A stretch of 39,063 bases of DNA from an uncultured Geobacter sp. (GTDB lineage: Bacteria; Desulfobacterota; Desulfuromonadia; Geobacterales; Geobacteraceae). The stretch is from assembly GCA_937886325.1 (NCBI GenBank), contig CALABV010000106.1:1-39063 (forward strand), given 5' to 3'. Position 1 is the stretch's first letter, and each line of letters begins with the position of its first letter. The position numbers were made by a program, and so were the translations under genes. The notes under the pieces were generated by a model. It searched no databases. It was not told the DNA's origin and saw only the letters and a program-made list of their open reading frames with translations. Positions 14,080-22,998 of this stretch are shown here, in pieces.

Positions 14080-15723
14080 ATGAAAGAGCTATTCTTCATC
14101 TCCTTCAGGCGCATGAAGCGGCGACGGGACGACGCCGCCGCGCGCATCAACCACGAGGGGGTCATCAAGGATGTATTCCTGGAGGTGGAGATTACCACAG
14201 GCTACTTTTTCATCCTCAGCCTCGCCAATCTGATAGCCCTTACCGGACTGATTGTGAACAGCGCCCCGGTTATCATCGGCGCCATGCTGATCTCGCCGTT
14301 GATGGGACCGATCCTGAGCACGGGTTTCGCCTTCGCCACCGGCAACAAGACCATCTGGAGGAGGGCGCTGAAGAAGATCTCCCTGAGCGTGGCCCTGACC
14401 CTGGCGGTTGCGGCGGCTGCCTCCTACCTGTCGCCTCTCCAGGACATCACAACGGAAATCGTCGCCCGCACCCGGCCGAATCTCTATGACCTCCTGATCG
14501 CCATCTTCGCCGGCCTGGCGGGAGCGGTCGCCATCTGCACCAAGAAAAACTACCTGACCATCGTGCCGGGCGTCGCCATCGCAACGGCGGTCATCCCCCC
14601 GCTCAGCGTCGCCGGCTTCGGCATCGGGACCGGGAACGCGGGCGTCATGGCGGGAGGGTTCTTCCTGTTCTTCACCAACTTCGTGGCGATAGTGATCGCC
14701 ACCTGCGTGGTTCTCTATTTTTTCGGATTCTCCCCCTCTTCCGATTCCGGGCTCGACACGTCATCCATCAGAAAACGGGTCGCCTTTCTCGCCGGCATCC
14801 TGTGCATCATCTCCATCCCGCTCATCTACACTCTGCGACTGTCCGTCGTGGAGCTCGGACTGAAAAAGAAGATATCCATTGCATTGAAAAACCGCTTCGA
14901 CCAGACCGGCATTTCGCGCCTGTCCACCTTCACCCATAGCGAGGCGCCCGACAGGCGCGTCGTCATCAATGCCGTCATCAACACCACCCGCTACCTGTCC
15001 GAAAAGGAGATCTCCATCGCCGAACAGGAAATGGTGAAAACCCTTCGTCGGCCCGTTGTCTTCCACCTGGAACAGGTAAAGGTCCAGCCGGGCGGATTGA
15101 AGGAAGAAGTAGCCCGGACGTCGTTCGTGGCGCCGCAGGTCAAGAAACAGCGCACCCCGGCTGAAACGGTTACGGTGGCCAGAAACGATCTCATGCGACT
15201 GTCGGAGGAGACCATGGGAAAAATCAACTCCGTGGTCTCTCCCTCGACTGTCACGGACTTCAGCATCGCTCTCCCGCGACGCGATTCGACTGTTTCCCTG
15301 AATCTCACGATTCGGAGGGATTACTCTCTGTCAAAGGACGAGGTCCGTATTCTGGAAAGGATGGTTTCCGGCGAGTTCGGCATTCCCGTTGTGCTGCGGG
15401 TCGAGACATCCCCTTTTATCCCGCCGCTTGTTTTTTCAGGAAGCGACGTAACGGTCACGGATGAAATGAAGAGGTCCCTGCTCGTTGCCCGCACGGTATT
15501 CGAAAGCGACCCCGGCATGTTCGTCACCGTTGCCTCCCGGCCCGCATTTCCCGCCGCGAGGGCCGCCCATCGCGTTAAAGCCGGGCAAAGGGCGGCGGAG
15601 GTGGCCGCGTACCTGAAAGAGGCATGTTCCATTCCGCCGGAGAAAATCACGGTTACGACCGTGCCGGCGGAGAAGAACGCCCCGCCGGCCGTGACCGTGC
15701 GCATTCATCCGGAGAAGGGGTGA
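14080..15723 (+). CDS. DUF389 membrane protein with long C-terminal extension
   Basis: 547 residues from the ATG at 14080, preferred over an in-frame GTG at 14068 because GTGGAGG at 14068-14073 is its ribosome-binding site. The membrane part (about 45-270, six segments) has family hallmarks: NSAPVIIGAMLISPLMGPI near 64 and GVAIATAVIPPLSVAGFG near 165. DUF389 proteins are inner-membrane proteins of uncertain function. The C-terminal 280 residues are soluble and longer than usual; the last 70 (RAAHRVKAGQRAAEVAAYLK, then IPPEKITV) resemble the RRAEAV-yL-GIP pattern of OmpA-like domains, by eye only. Flanked by the TPR gene and the nested palindrome. Confidence 0.85.
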   Translation: MKELFFISFRRMKRRRDDAAARINHEGVIKDVFLEVEITTGYFFILSLANLIALTGLIVNSAPVIIGAMLISPLMGPILSTGFAFATGNKTIWRRALKKISLSVALTLAVAAAASYLSPLQDITTEIVARTRPNLYDLLIAIFAGLAGAVAICTKKNYLTIVPGVAIATAVIPPLSVAGFGIGTGNAGVMAGGFFLFFTNFVAIVIATCVVLYFFGFSPSSDSGLDTSSIRKRVAFLAGILCIISIPLIYTLRLSVVELGLKKKISIALKNRFDQTGISRLSTFTHSEAPDRRVVINAVINTTRYLSEKEISIAEQEMVKTLRRPVVFHLEQVKVQPGGLKEEVARTSFVAPQVKKQRTPAETVTVARNDLMRLSEETMGKINSVVSPSTVTDFSIALPRRDSTVSLNLTIRRDYSLSKDEVRILERMVSGEFGIPVVLRVETSPFIPPLVFSGSDVTVTDEMKRSLLVARTVFESDPGMFVTVASRPAFPAARAAHRVKAGQRAAEVAAYLKEACSIPPEKITVTTVPAEKNAPPAVTVRIHPEKG

Positions 15724-15732
15724 ACCTAACAA

Positions 15733-15911
15733 CGGCAGTTGGAGGTATCCGTAGAGAGCGACTCTGTCTCTTTCTGCTGCTCTTAGCGAAATGGAGCGGC
15801 CACAGCCGATACTGTCCGAACCCGAAGGTGCGTGTATCGGCTGTAGCGAAATGAGCTTAGAGCAGCAGAAAGAGGGCAATCGGAGCGAACGAAGGATGCC
15901 TCCAACTGCCG
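15733..15911. repeat. 179-bp nested palindrome (MITE or structured RNA candidate)
   Basis: Three nested pairs of arms face each other: 15733-15750 with 15894-15911 (17 of 18 match), 15768-15787 with 15855-15874 (19 of 20), and 15803-15812 with 15834-15843 (10 of 10). The apex is about 21 nt. Bulges at 15751-15767 and 15875-15893 do not match. TAGCGAAATG also occurs as a direct repeat on both sides (15784-15793 and 15844-15853). It fills most of the gap between DUF389 and the SLC13 permease. No transposase frame and no clear target duplication are visible. Confidence 0.85.
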
Positions 15912-15965
15912 AATCCAGGATGAATCCGGTTTCGACTGTGACGAATTCAGAAAAGGGAAACCGAT

Positions 15966-17732
15966 ATGACCCTTGAAATGATTCTGGTTCTCGGCCTGGT
16001 GGTATCGGCGGTCATCCTGTTCGCCACCGAAAAACTGCCCGTGGATCTCACCGCCATGATCCTCATGGCCACCATGCTGCTGTCCGGCCTCATCAGCCCC
16101 GGGGATGCCATCGGCGGTTTCAGCAATCCGGCCACCATCACCGTGGGCGCCATGTTCATCCTCTCGGCCGGACTGTTCAAGACCGGCGCCGTCAATCTGG
16201 TCGGCGCCGTCCTCGGCAAGGTCGGCCGCATCAGCTTCTGGCTGGTACTGGTAGTGATGATGCTGCTGGTGGGCGGAATCTCCGCCTTCATCAACAATAC
16301 GGCGGCGGTGGCCATCTTCCTCCCCGTCGCGCTGGGCATCGCCAGGGACAGCGGCGCCTCCGCCGGACGCCTTCTCATGCCCCTCTCCTTTGCCTCCATG
16401 TTCGGAGGGGTCTGCACCCTGGTGGGGACCTCCACCAACATCCTGGTCTCTTCCATCGCTGAAAGCCACGGACTTCCCCCATTCGGCATGTTCGAATTCA
16501 CCCGGCTCGGCCTGGTCTTTTTCGCCGCCGGCAGCCTCTACCTGCTGCTGGTTGGCGTGAGGATGATACCGAAACGGGGCGCGGCGGGCGCGCGATCCCC
16601 CCTGTTCGGCAGCGGCGATTACCAGATTGAAATCGTACTGGCGCCCGAAGCCCGGTCGGTGGGCAAGACGCTGGCCGTATCACCCCTGCTGAAAGATGTA
16701 GATATCAGAGGCGTGGAGGTCTTCCGGGACGGCATCGCCGTCGAAGAACCGTCGGAGCGGTTGATTCTCCAGGCAGGCGATCACCTGAAGGTACGCTGCG
16801 ACCTGGAAAATTTCCGCAGGCTCAAGGAGCGCCGGGGCATTATTCTCCGCCAGGAGATAGGCCCGTCTCCCCATGAGGAAGCGGTACTGGTGGAGGCGGT
16901 TGTGGCGTCGGGTTCCACCCTTGACGGGCGCAGCCTGAAACAGGCGCGCTTCCGCTCCCGCTACGGCCTCACCGCCCTGGCGATCCGGCACCGCGGCCGG
17001 GTCATGCGGGAAAACATGGAGGAGATGCTCCTGCGCGCCGGGGACGTGCTGCTGTTCGAAGTGGACGAACCCCACCTGGAACTGCTCCGGGAAGACAAGA
17101 CCTTCGTGCTGGTCTCCCAGGTGGGAATGCCGGTATTCCGCAAAAGCCGCATGGGTATGGCGGTGCTCATCGTCGCCGGGGTGGTGGGAACGGCCGCCGC
17201 CGGCATCATTCCTATTATCGCAGGGGCCATTATCGGCTGCTGTCTGATGGTTTTGTGCCGCTGCCTGACCCTGGAAGAGGCTTACGCCTCCATCAACTGG
17301 CAGGTTATCTTCCTTCTGGCCGGTGTGCTTACCCTCGGCACGGCACTGGAAAAGAGCGGCGCCGCGGCGTTGCTGGCCGGTTTCATGACGGACACCATCG
17401 GCGTTCTCGGCCCGGTCGCCCTGGTGTCGGCCTTTTACCTGGTCACGTCGCTGCTCACGGAAATGATGTCCAACAATGCCACCGCCGCGCTGCTGGCGCC
17501 GGTCGCCATCTCCGCGGCACAGGCCATGGACGTGGATTATCGGCCCATGCTCATGGCCATCACCTTTGCCGCCTCGGCAAGCTTCATGACGCCGGTGGGC
17601 TACCAGACCAACACCCTCATCTACGGACCGGGGCAGTTCCGCTATGCCGACTTTCTGCGGGTGGGGACGCCGCTGAACATACTCTTCTGGATACTGGCCA
17701 CCATCTTCATTCCCCGGCTCTGGCCGTTTTGA
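15966..17732 (+). CDS. SLC13/DASS-type permease with two TrkA-C domains
   Basis: 588 residues. About eleven membrane segments sit in two halves (1-205 and 390-588), separated by a soluble insert (about 215-385) holding two TrkA-C/RCK-C domains (YQIEIVLAPEARSVGKTL and EEAVLVEAVVASGSTLDGR starts). Each membrane half carries a family motif: GGVCTLVGTSTNILVSS near 138-154 and the repeat AASASFMTPVGYQTN near 536-550. The group moves sulfate, carboxylates or similar anions with Na+ or H+; the substrate here is not readable. The ATG at 15966 follows GAAAAGGGAAA. The MscS gene starts 11 bp after its stop, so they are probably co-transcribed. Confidence 0.88.
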   Translation: MTLEMILVLGLVVSAVILFATEKLPVDLTAMILMATMLLSGLISPGDAIGGFSNPATITVGAMFILSAGLFKTGAVNLVGAVLGKVGRISFWLVLVVMMLLVGGISAFINNTAAVAIFLPVALGIARDSGASAGRLLMPLSFASMFGGVCTLVGTSTNILVSSIAESHGLPPFGMFEFTRLGLVFFAAGSLYLLLVGVRMIPKRGAAGARSPLFGSGDYQIEIVLAPEARSVGKTLAVSPLLKDVDIRGVEVFRDGIAVEEPSERLILQAGDHLKVRCDLENFRRLKERRGIILRQEIGPSPHEEAVLVEAVVASGSTLDGRSLKQARFRSRYGLTALAIRHRGRVMRENMEEMLLRAGDVLLFEVDEPHLELLREDKTFVLVSQVGMPVFRKSRMGMAVLIVAGVVGTAAAGIIPIIAGAIIGCCLMVLCRCLTLEEAYASINWQVIFLLAGVLTLGTALEKSGAAALLAGFMTDTIGVLGPVALVSAFYLVTSLLTEMMSNNATAALLAPVAISAAQAMDVDYRPMLMAITFAASASFMTPVGYQTNTLIYGPGQFRYADFLRVGTPLNILFWILATIFIPRLWPF

Positions 17733-17743
17733 ACGGAGTCGCC

Positions 17744-18631
17744 ATGGAATCGCTCAGCCACATCGTCGAACAGATCAGAAATTTTCTGGAAGTCCCCCTG
17801 GTAAAGCTCGGCTCTTCCCACCTGACCCTGTGGAACCTGCTCTACCTGGTAATCCTGGTGGCGCTGCTGTTCATTTTCAGCGGCAAGCTCAGGACATGGA
17901 TCGTCGAGCAACTGCTGTCAAAAACGCGTATGGAAACCGGCGCCCGGCAAGCGGTCGGCTCGATTATCCGCTACTCGGTGCTCGCCGTCGGTTTCGTCAT
18001 CGTCCTCCAGACCGCCGGCATCGACCTGACAGCTTTGAATGTCCTGGCCGGGGCCGTCGGCATCGGCGTCGGCTTCGGCCTGCAGAATATCGTCAGCAAC
18101 TTCATCAGCGGGCTGATCATCCTCTTCGAGCGGCCCATCAAGGTGGGAGATCGCATTGAGGTGGGAAATATCGAAGGGGACGTGGTGCGCATCAGCGGCA
18201 GGAGCACCGAAGTGGTGACCAACGACAATATCAGCATCATCGTGCCCAACTCGAAATTCATCACCGAAAACGTCATCAACTGGAGCCATACCGACCGCAA
18301 GGTCCGCTTCCGCATTCCGGTCACCGTTGCCTACGGCAGCGACGTAACCCTGGTTGAACGATTGCTGCGCGAGGTTGCGGCAGGCAACCCGGATGTCCTT
18401 GCCGATCCGGCTCCGGGCGTGCGACTCATGGAATTCGGCGAAAGCGGCCTCTGTTTCGAACTGCGGGTGTGGAGCACCAGCCTCATCCACCGGCGGGGGC
18501 TTCTCACCAGTACCCTTAATTTCGCTATTTACCGCGTGTTTTCCGAAAACGACATCGAAATCCCTTATCCGCGCCGAGACATCCACATCCTGCGGCATCC
18601 CGTCACAAAAGAACAGAGAGAGGGGAACTGA
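17744..18631 (+). CDS. MscS-family mechanosensitive ion channel (second copy)
   Basis: 295 residues, close to E. coli MscS length. The start is the ATG at 17744 with CGGAG upstream; the frame is open far upstream, but that part is the shadow of the permease gene. Three membrane segments (about 25-45, 65-90, 95-130) end in the pore helix GIGVGFGLQNIVSNFISGL, followed by FERPIKVGDRIEVG, which begins the beta domain, and a C-terminal IPYPRRDIHI. It should open under membrane tension. It sits 11 bp behind the SLC13 permease and 79 bp before the P-type ATPase, inside a plus-strand run of transporters. It differs clearly from the longer copy at 5692-6759. Confidence 0.93.
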   Translation: MESLSHIVEQIRNFLEVPLVKLGSSHLTLWNLLYLVILVALLFIFSGKLRTWIVEQLLSKTRMETGARQAVGSIIRYSVLAVGFVIVLQTAGIDLTALNVLAGAVGIGVGFGLQNIVSNFISGLIILFERPIKVGDRIEVGNIEGDVVRISGRSTEVVTNDNISIIVPNSKFITENVINWSHTDRKVRFRIPVTVAYGSDVTLVERLLREVAAGNPDVLADPAPGVRLMEFGESGLCFELRVWSTSLIHRRGLLTSTLNFAIYRVFSENDIEIPYPRRDIHILRHPVTKEQREGN

Positions 18632-18710
18632 CGACACCCCATATCCGTGACGGCGCCGCGGATTCGTCATACCACTACGTAAGTCAGGCTGCGCACCCGG
18701 GGAGGAACCC

Positions 18711-21359
18711 ATGAACTGGTACCGGATGAAAACACACGAAGCGCTGGAAAAGCTCGGCACAACGGAAGAAGGCCTGACCGAACAGGAAGCCGCCGAGCGT
18801 CTGGGAAAGTATGGTCCCAACAAGCTGGCGGAAGAAGAACGCATCAGCAGGTTCAAGATTCTCCTGCACCAGTTCACCAGCCCGCTCATCTATATCCTGC
18901 TGGTTGCCGCGGTCGTAACCCTGCTGCTGGGCGAATACATCGACACCGGCGTCATTGTCGCGGTAGTGCTGCTCAATGCCGTGGTGGGCTATTTCCAGGA
19001 ATTCAAGGCCGAAGAGAGCGTCCGCTCCCTGAAGCGGCTCCTGGTGGCAAAGGCACGGGTCATCCGCGTCGGCCGCGAGAAGGAAATCCCCGGCGCCGAC
19101 CTGGTACCGGGTGACATCGTCCTGCTCTCATCGGGCGCCAGGGTACCCGCGGACATCCGCCTGATCCACACCAACGAACTGCGGGTGGACGAAGCGATGC
19201 TCACCGGCGAGTCGCTGCCCGTGGAAAAACGGACCGAACCTCTCTCCGAGGAAAACCTGGTGGCAGCCGACCAGATCAACATGGCGTTCATGGGCACGGC
19301 AGTGGTGAACGGCCGGGCCAAGGGGGTGGTGTTCGCCACCGCCGGCGCCACCATGCTCGGCGCCATTGCCGGCGAAGTAAGGGAAATCGGCGTGGTCAGG
19401 GCGCCCATCCAGGACAAGATCGACCGTTTCGCGAAACTGATCGGACTGATCGTGATGGGCGCTTCCGCCGTGCTGTTCGTGGTCGGCCTGCTGCTGGGCG
19501 AAAGCGCCAAGGATATGTTCATGACGGCCGTGGCCGCGGCCGTGGCAACCATTCCCGAAGGATTGCCCATCGTCGTCACCATCGCCATGGCCGCCGGTGT
19601 GGCGCGCATGGCAAAGAACAACGCCATCATCAGAAAGCTGCCGGCGGTGGAAACCCTCGGCAGCACCACCGTCATCTGCTCCGACAAGACCGGTACCCTG
19701 ACCCGTAATGAAATGACGGTTACACGGCTCTTCGACGGGAAATTCACCTGCGAGGTCACCGGAACCGGCTACGAACCGACGGGCGAGATTGTCGCCGATG
19801 AAGAAGACGCGCTGAACGAAAACGGTTCCCTGAACCGCCTGCTGAGGATCGGCCTGCTCTGCAACGAATCGGACCTCTTCGAAGAGGAGGGCCGTTTCAG
19901 GATTGACGGCGATCCCACCGAGGGGGCGCTGATCGTTTCCGCGCTGAAAGGCGGGCTGCTCGAGGAAGAAGAAAGGGAGAATTACCCGCAACTGGACATC
20001 GTCCCCTTCGAGTCGGAACGGGGCTTCATGGCAACACTGCACGAGCACCGCGGCATAAAAATGATCTTCGCCAAGGGGGCGCCGGAGCGCATCGTCGAGA
20101 TGTGCGGAGATGACTCCGATCAGGAAGAAATACTGTCCAAGGCACGCTCCTTTGCCGAGAAAGGCCTGCGGGTGCTGGCCTTCGCCTGGAAGGAAGCCGC
20201 TGACGATCAGGATGAACTGAGTCACCATGACGTCGAGTCCGGGATGTTGTTCGCCGGGCTGCAGGGGATGATCGACCCGCCCCGCACCGAGGTAATCGAG
20301 GCCATCGCCGGCTGCAAGCGGGCCGGCATGCGGGTGGTGATGATTACCGGCGATCATGCGGTGACGGCCGAAGCCATCGGCAGACAACTGGGAATCGTTG
20401 CCGGAGAGGAAGGGGTGCTGGCGGGCAGGGAACTGGAAACGATGAGTGACGACGCCCTGTTCGAGCGGGTTCAACAGGTATCCGTGTACGCACGTGTAGC
20501 GCCCGAGCACAAGCTGCGCATCACCCGCCAGCTGATCAGGCACGGCGAGACGGTGGCCATGACCGGAGACGGAGTCAATGACGCCCCGGCGCTGAAGGCG
20601 GCCCACATCGGCATCGCCATGGGCATCACCGGCACCGATGTGGCCAAGGAGGCCTCCGACATGGTACTGGCCGACGATAATTTCGCCAGCATTTTCAGCG
20701 CGGTCAAGGAAGGACGGATCGTCTTCGACAATCTACGCAAGGTAACCTTCTTCCTCATCCCCACCGGCATCGCGGCAATCATCTCCATCATAGGCGCCAT
20801 GATAGCCGCAGTGCCCATTCCCTATATCCCGGCCCAGCTGCTCTGGATCAACCTGGTCACCAACGGCCTGCAGGATGTTGCCCTGGCCTTTGAGCCCGGG
20901 GAAAAGGGCATCATCGATCGGCCGCCCCGTGCCCCCGGGGAAGGAATCATGTCACGTATGTTGATGGAACGGACGGTTCTCGTGGGAATGGTCATCTCCA
21001 TCGGCGTGGTCTGGAACTACCTGACGGCGCTGGGTGAAGGCGCATCCCTGGAGAACGCACGCACCGTGGCCGTCACCACCATGGTTTTCTTCCAGTTTTT
21101 CCAGGCCTGGAACAGCCGTTCAGAATACCGCTCCATCTTCCGCATCAACCCGCTGGGCAACCCGTTCCTGTTCTACAGCATGATTGCGGCCTTCTTCGCC
21201 CAGCTGGCGTTCATCTATGCTCCGCCCCTGCAGTGGGTGTTCCGCACGGTACCCCTCACCGGCGCCGAATGGCTGCGGATCCTGTTGGTGTCGGCGTCGA
21301 TTATAGTTGTTGTGGAGATCGACAAGCTGCTGCGTACAAGGATAGGCGTAGCGAAGTGA
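18711..21359 (+). CDS. P-type (P2-type) cation-transporting ATPase
   Basis: 882 residues with full P2-ATPase architecture: N-terminal cation_ATPase_N domain, TGES (165-168) in the actuator, PEGLP (282-286) in M4, phosphorylation site DKTGTLT (325-331), TGDGVND near residue 617 and ten predicted membrane helices. It hydrolyses ATP to pump a cation across the inner membrane. Compared from memory with SERCA, the M4 Glu and the M6 NLVT are kept, but the M6 Asp is Asn (NLVTNG) and the M5 Asn/Glu pair is absent (LIPTGIAAII), so calcium transport should not be assumed. The ATG at 18711 has GGGGAGG upstream. A PsiE-like gene follows after 24 bp and is probably co-transcribed. Confidence 0.92.
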   Translation: MNWYRMKTHEALEKLGTTEEGLTEQEAAERLGKYGPNKLAEEERISRFKILLHQFTSPLIYILLVAAVVTLLLGEYIDTGVIVAVVLLNAVVGYFQEFKAEESVRSLKRLLVAKARVIRVGREKEIPGADLVPGDIVLLSSGARVPADIRLIHTNELRVDEAMLTGESLPVEKRTEPLSEENLVAADQINMAFMGTAVVNGRAKGVVFATAGATMLGAIAGEVREIGVVRAPIQDKIDRFAKLIGLIVMGASAVLFVVGLLLGESAKDMFMTAVAAAVATIPEGLPIVVTIAMAAGVARMAKNNAIIRKLPAVETLGSTTVICSDKTGTLTRNEMTVTRLFDGKFTCEVTGTGYEPTGEIVADEEDALNENGSLNRLLRIGLLCNESDLFEEEGRFRIDGDPTEGALIVSALKGGLLEEEERENYPQLDIVPFESERGFMATLHEHRGIKMIFAKGAPERIVEMCGDDSDQEEILSKARSFAEKGLRVLAFAWKEAADDQDELSHHDVESGMLFAGLQGMIDPPRTEVIEAIAGCKRAGMRVVMITGDHAVTAEAIGRQLGIVAGEEGVLAGRELETMSDDALFERVQQVSVYARVAPEHKLRITRQLIRHGETVAMTGDGVNDAPALKAAHIGIAMGITGTDVAKEASDMVLADDNFASIFSAVKEGRIVFDNLRKVTFFLIPTGIAAIISIIGAMIAAVPIPYIPAQLLWINLVTNGLQDVALAFEPGEKGIIDRPPRAPGEGIMSRMLMERTVLVGMVISIGVVWNYLTALGEGASLENARTVAVTTMVFFQFFQAWNSRSEYRSIFRINPLGNPFLFYSMIAAFFAQLAFIYAPPLQWVFRTVPLTGAEWLRILLVSASIIVVVEIDKLLRTRIGVAK

Positions 21360-21383
21360 AGATATGCATCAGGGAGGGGAAAA

Positions 21384-21833
21384 ATGTTCAGGGTTCTCAA
21401 AATATTCGAAAAAGTGATCATATTGACACTGCTTGGCCTGATGATGATAGCTGTGCTGGTTTCAACGGTTGAACTTGCGGTCATTCTGTCCCAGCAACTC
21501 ATGAAGCCGCCGCTCTTTCTTCTCGACATTGGAGAGATGCTGGAAGTATTCGGTTTCTTCCTGATGGTGCTCATCGGCCTGGAACTGCTGGAAAGCATCA
21601 AGGCATACATGGAGGAAGACCGGGTGCACGCCGAAGTGGTCTTCCTTGTGGCAATCGTGGCCATGGCCCGGAAGGTCATCATTATGGATTACAGAGACAT
21701 CGCGCCGGAGATGCTGTACGGCATCGCCGCCGTGATCATCGCCCTGGCGGGCGGCTACTTCCTGGTGCGGCGGTCGCTCCATCTGCATCCATGGGGTACG
21801 GGAAAACGGCGGGAGGCCGAGCCGCCCTGCTGA
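21384..21833 (+). CDS. PsiE-like small membrane protein (intact copy)
   Basis: 149 residues with four predicted membrane helices (about 10-35, 48-70, 82-100, 108-130) and a basic cytoplasmic tail. The order LVSTVELAVIL, EMLEVFGFFLMVLIGLELLE and VVFLVAIVAMARKVIIMDY matches the PsiE/phosphate-starvation-inducible family, whose role is unknown. The ATG at 21384 is preceded by GGGAGGGG. It lies 24 bp after the P-type ATPase and may be its small partner. A second copy, about 70 percent identical by eye over the core but damaged at both ends, lies at 22942-23625, beyond the SYLF gene. Confidence 0.82.
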   Translation: MFRVLKIFEKVIILTLLGLMMIAVLVSTVELAVILSQQLMKPPLFLLDIGEMLEVFGFFLMVLIGLELLESIKAYMEEDRVHAEVVFLVAIVAMARKVIIMDYRDIAPEMLYGIAAVIIALAGGYFLVRRSLHLHPWGTGKRREAEPPC

Positions 21834-21889
21834 GGCCGATCCGCCTCTGTGCGGCGTTCGCGGAGACAGCGCCGCTCCCTCTCCCGTGA

Positions 21890-22036
21890 CAAGACCCCGG
21901 GTCGGACCCGCTTTCCGCACATGACCCTGAAATACCCTACATCCTGCTGCAGATATTGACGGCAGCCGGCGGCTTCGACCTCGGCATGCTCACGGCCATG
22001 TTCATTCAATCGGGAGCCGTCGACGGAAAGAAATAA
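21890..22036 (+). other. Possible gene fragment in the gap before the SYLF gene
   Basis: The 344-bp gap 21834-22177 has no complete gene. A 48-codon open stretch without an early start codon reads like protein (PEIPYILLQILTAAGGFDLG, then a TAA at 22034) and could be the 3' remnant of a lost membrane protein. The identity is not recognisable. Apart from this and the SYLF promoter I see nothing in the gap. Confidence 0.2.
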
Positions 22037-22070
22037 CCACGTGGCGCACGGTACAGACCATAGGCTGCTA

Positions 22071-22098
22071 TTGTCACCTGCCGGTTAAGCGTTATACT
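22071..22098 (+). promoter_or_regulatory. Sigma-70 promoter for the SYLF gene
   Basis: TTGTCA (22071-22076), 16 bp, TATACT (22093-22098). The predicted start near 22105 leaves a 5' leader of about 73 nt. The same two hexamers and the same spacing occur ahead of the universal stress protein gene at 24301-24328. Confidence 0.65.
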
Positions 22099-22177
22099 CT
22101 AAACGTCCGTCGTGAGGCGGAGCCGCTCTATTTCGGCACTACAACCGCGGGCTTTACGCGAACAAGGAGGATACCGT

Positions 22178-22897
22178 ATGAAAATTCTCGAGAAAATCTC
22201 CTGGAGCAGTCTCGCCGCACCGTGTGCGGTACTTATTTTCTCCGCGATTGTGTCAGGCATGGCAGCGCCGTCCTTTGCGGCAGCACCGTCTCCACAGACG
22301 AGAATTCTCGTCGACACAAGCCGTCTGACGCTGGAAACCTTCCTGAGCGACCCGGAAAACGACGCGTTCCGTGATCTGCTGAAAAAGGCCGAAGGCATCC
22401 TGATTTTCCCGCAGAAGATCAAAGGAGCATTCGTCCTCGGCGCCAAAGGAGGAAACGGTATACTCCTGGTACGCGACAGACGGTCGGACACCTGGAACGG
22501 GCCGGCCTTTTACACAATGGGCGGCATCAGTATCGGCCTCCAGGCGGGAGGTTCCGTTTCCGAGGTAATTCTGCTCATCATGACACAGAGAGGCATCGCC
22601 TCCCTCATGGCAAGCAGCATCAAGCTCGGCGCCCATGTCAGCGTTGCAGCCGGCCCGGTGGGCGGCGGGGTTTCGGCTGAAACTGCCAATCTCAGCGCAG
22701 ACATACTCAGCTTCGCCAAAGCCAAGGGAGTGTACGGCGGGGTTTCACTGAGCGGCGCCGTTGTCAGCGTCCGTTCGGGAATGAACCGCGCCTACTACGG
22801 CAGGCAGGTCGCCAACGCCGATATCCTGATACTTCGATCAATTACATCGCCCCACTCTCGCGACATCATAAGCCTGGTTACCGCGGCAGCCAGATAA
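22178..22897 (+). CDS. Exported SYLF/Ysc84-domain lipid-binding protein
   Basis: 239 residues from the ATG at 22178, which has AAGGAGG 7 nt upstream; the open frame extends further but without a site. A signal peptide covers about 1-34 (hydrophobic core, then AAPSFAAAP). The SYLF (Ysc84) domain fills the rest: LLKKAEGILIFPQKIKGAFV, TMGGISIGLQAGGSVSEVIL and a C-terminal KGVYGGVSLSGAVVSVR. In eukaryotes the domain binds phosphoinositides; bacterial versions are periplasmic or outer-membrane associated with unknown role, some linked to stress. It has its own promoter and lies between two PsiE-like paralogues. Confidence 0.87.
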   Translation: MKILEKISWSSLAAPCAVLIFSAIVSGMAAPSFAAAPSPQTRILVDTSRLTLETFLSDPENDAFRDLLKKAEGILIFPQKIKGAFVLGAKGGNGILLVRDRRSDTWNGPAFYTMGGISIGLQAGGSVSEVILLIMTQRGIASLMASSIKLGAHVSVAAGPVGGGVSAETANLSADILSFAKAKGVYGGVSLSGAVVSVRSGMNRAYYGRQVANADILILRSITSPHSRDIISLVTAAAR

Positions 22898-22998
22898 CGA
22901 CTCCCCCGCCCGGGGAATCCATATTTCCGGAAAGGGCGCCCATGAGCACTATTCACTAATCATTCGAGAAAATTGTCGTCCTGATACTGCTCGGGCTT

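Noticed and set aside
17255..17743. Upstream extension of the second MscS gene
   Set aside because: This part is an alternate frame of the SLC13 permease. The ATG at 17744 has a site and gives the normal MscS length.
19128..20606. 492-codon minus-strand frame
   Set aside because: Antisense shadow of the P-type ATPase; His- and Gly-rich composition and no recognisable domain.
22942..22998. Recoding of the in-frame TAA in the second PsiE-like copy
   Set aside because: TAA is not a normal recoding codon in bacteria and no recoding structure is visible; loss of function or a later start is simpler.
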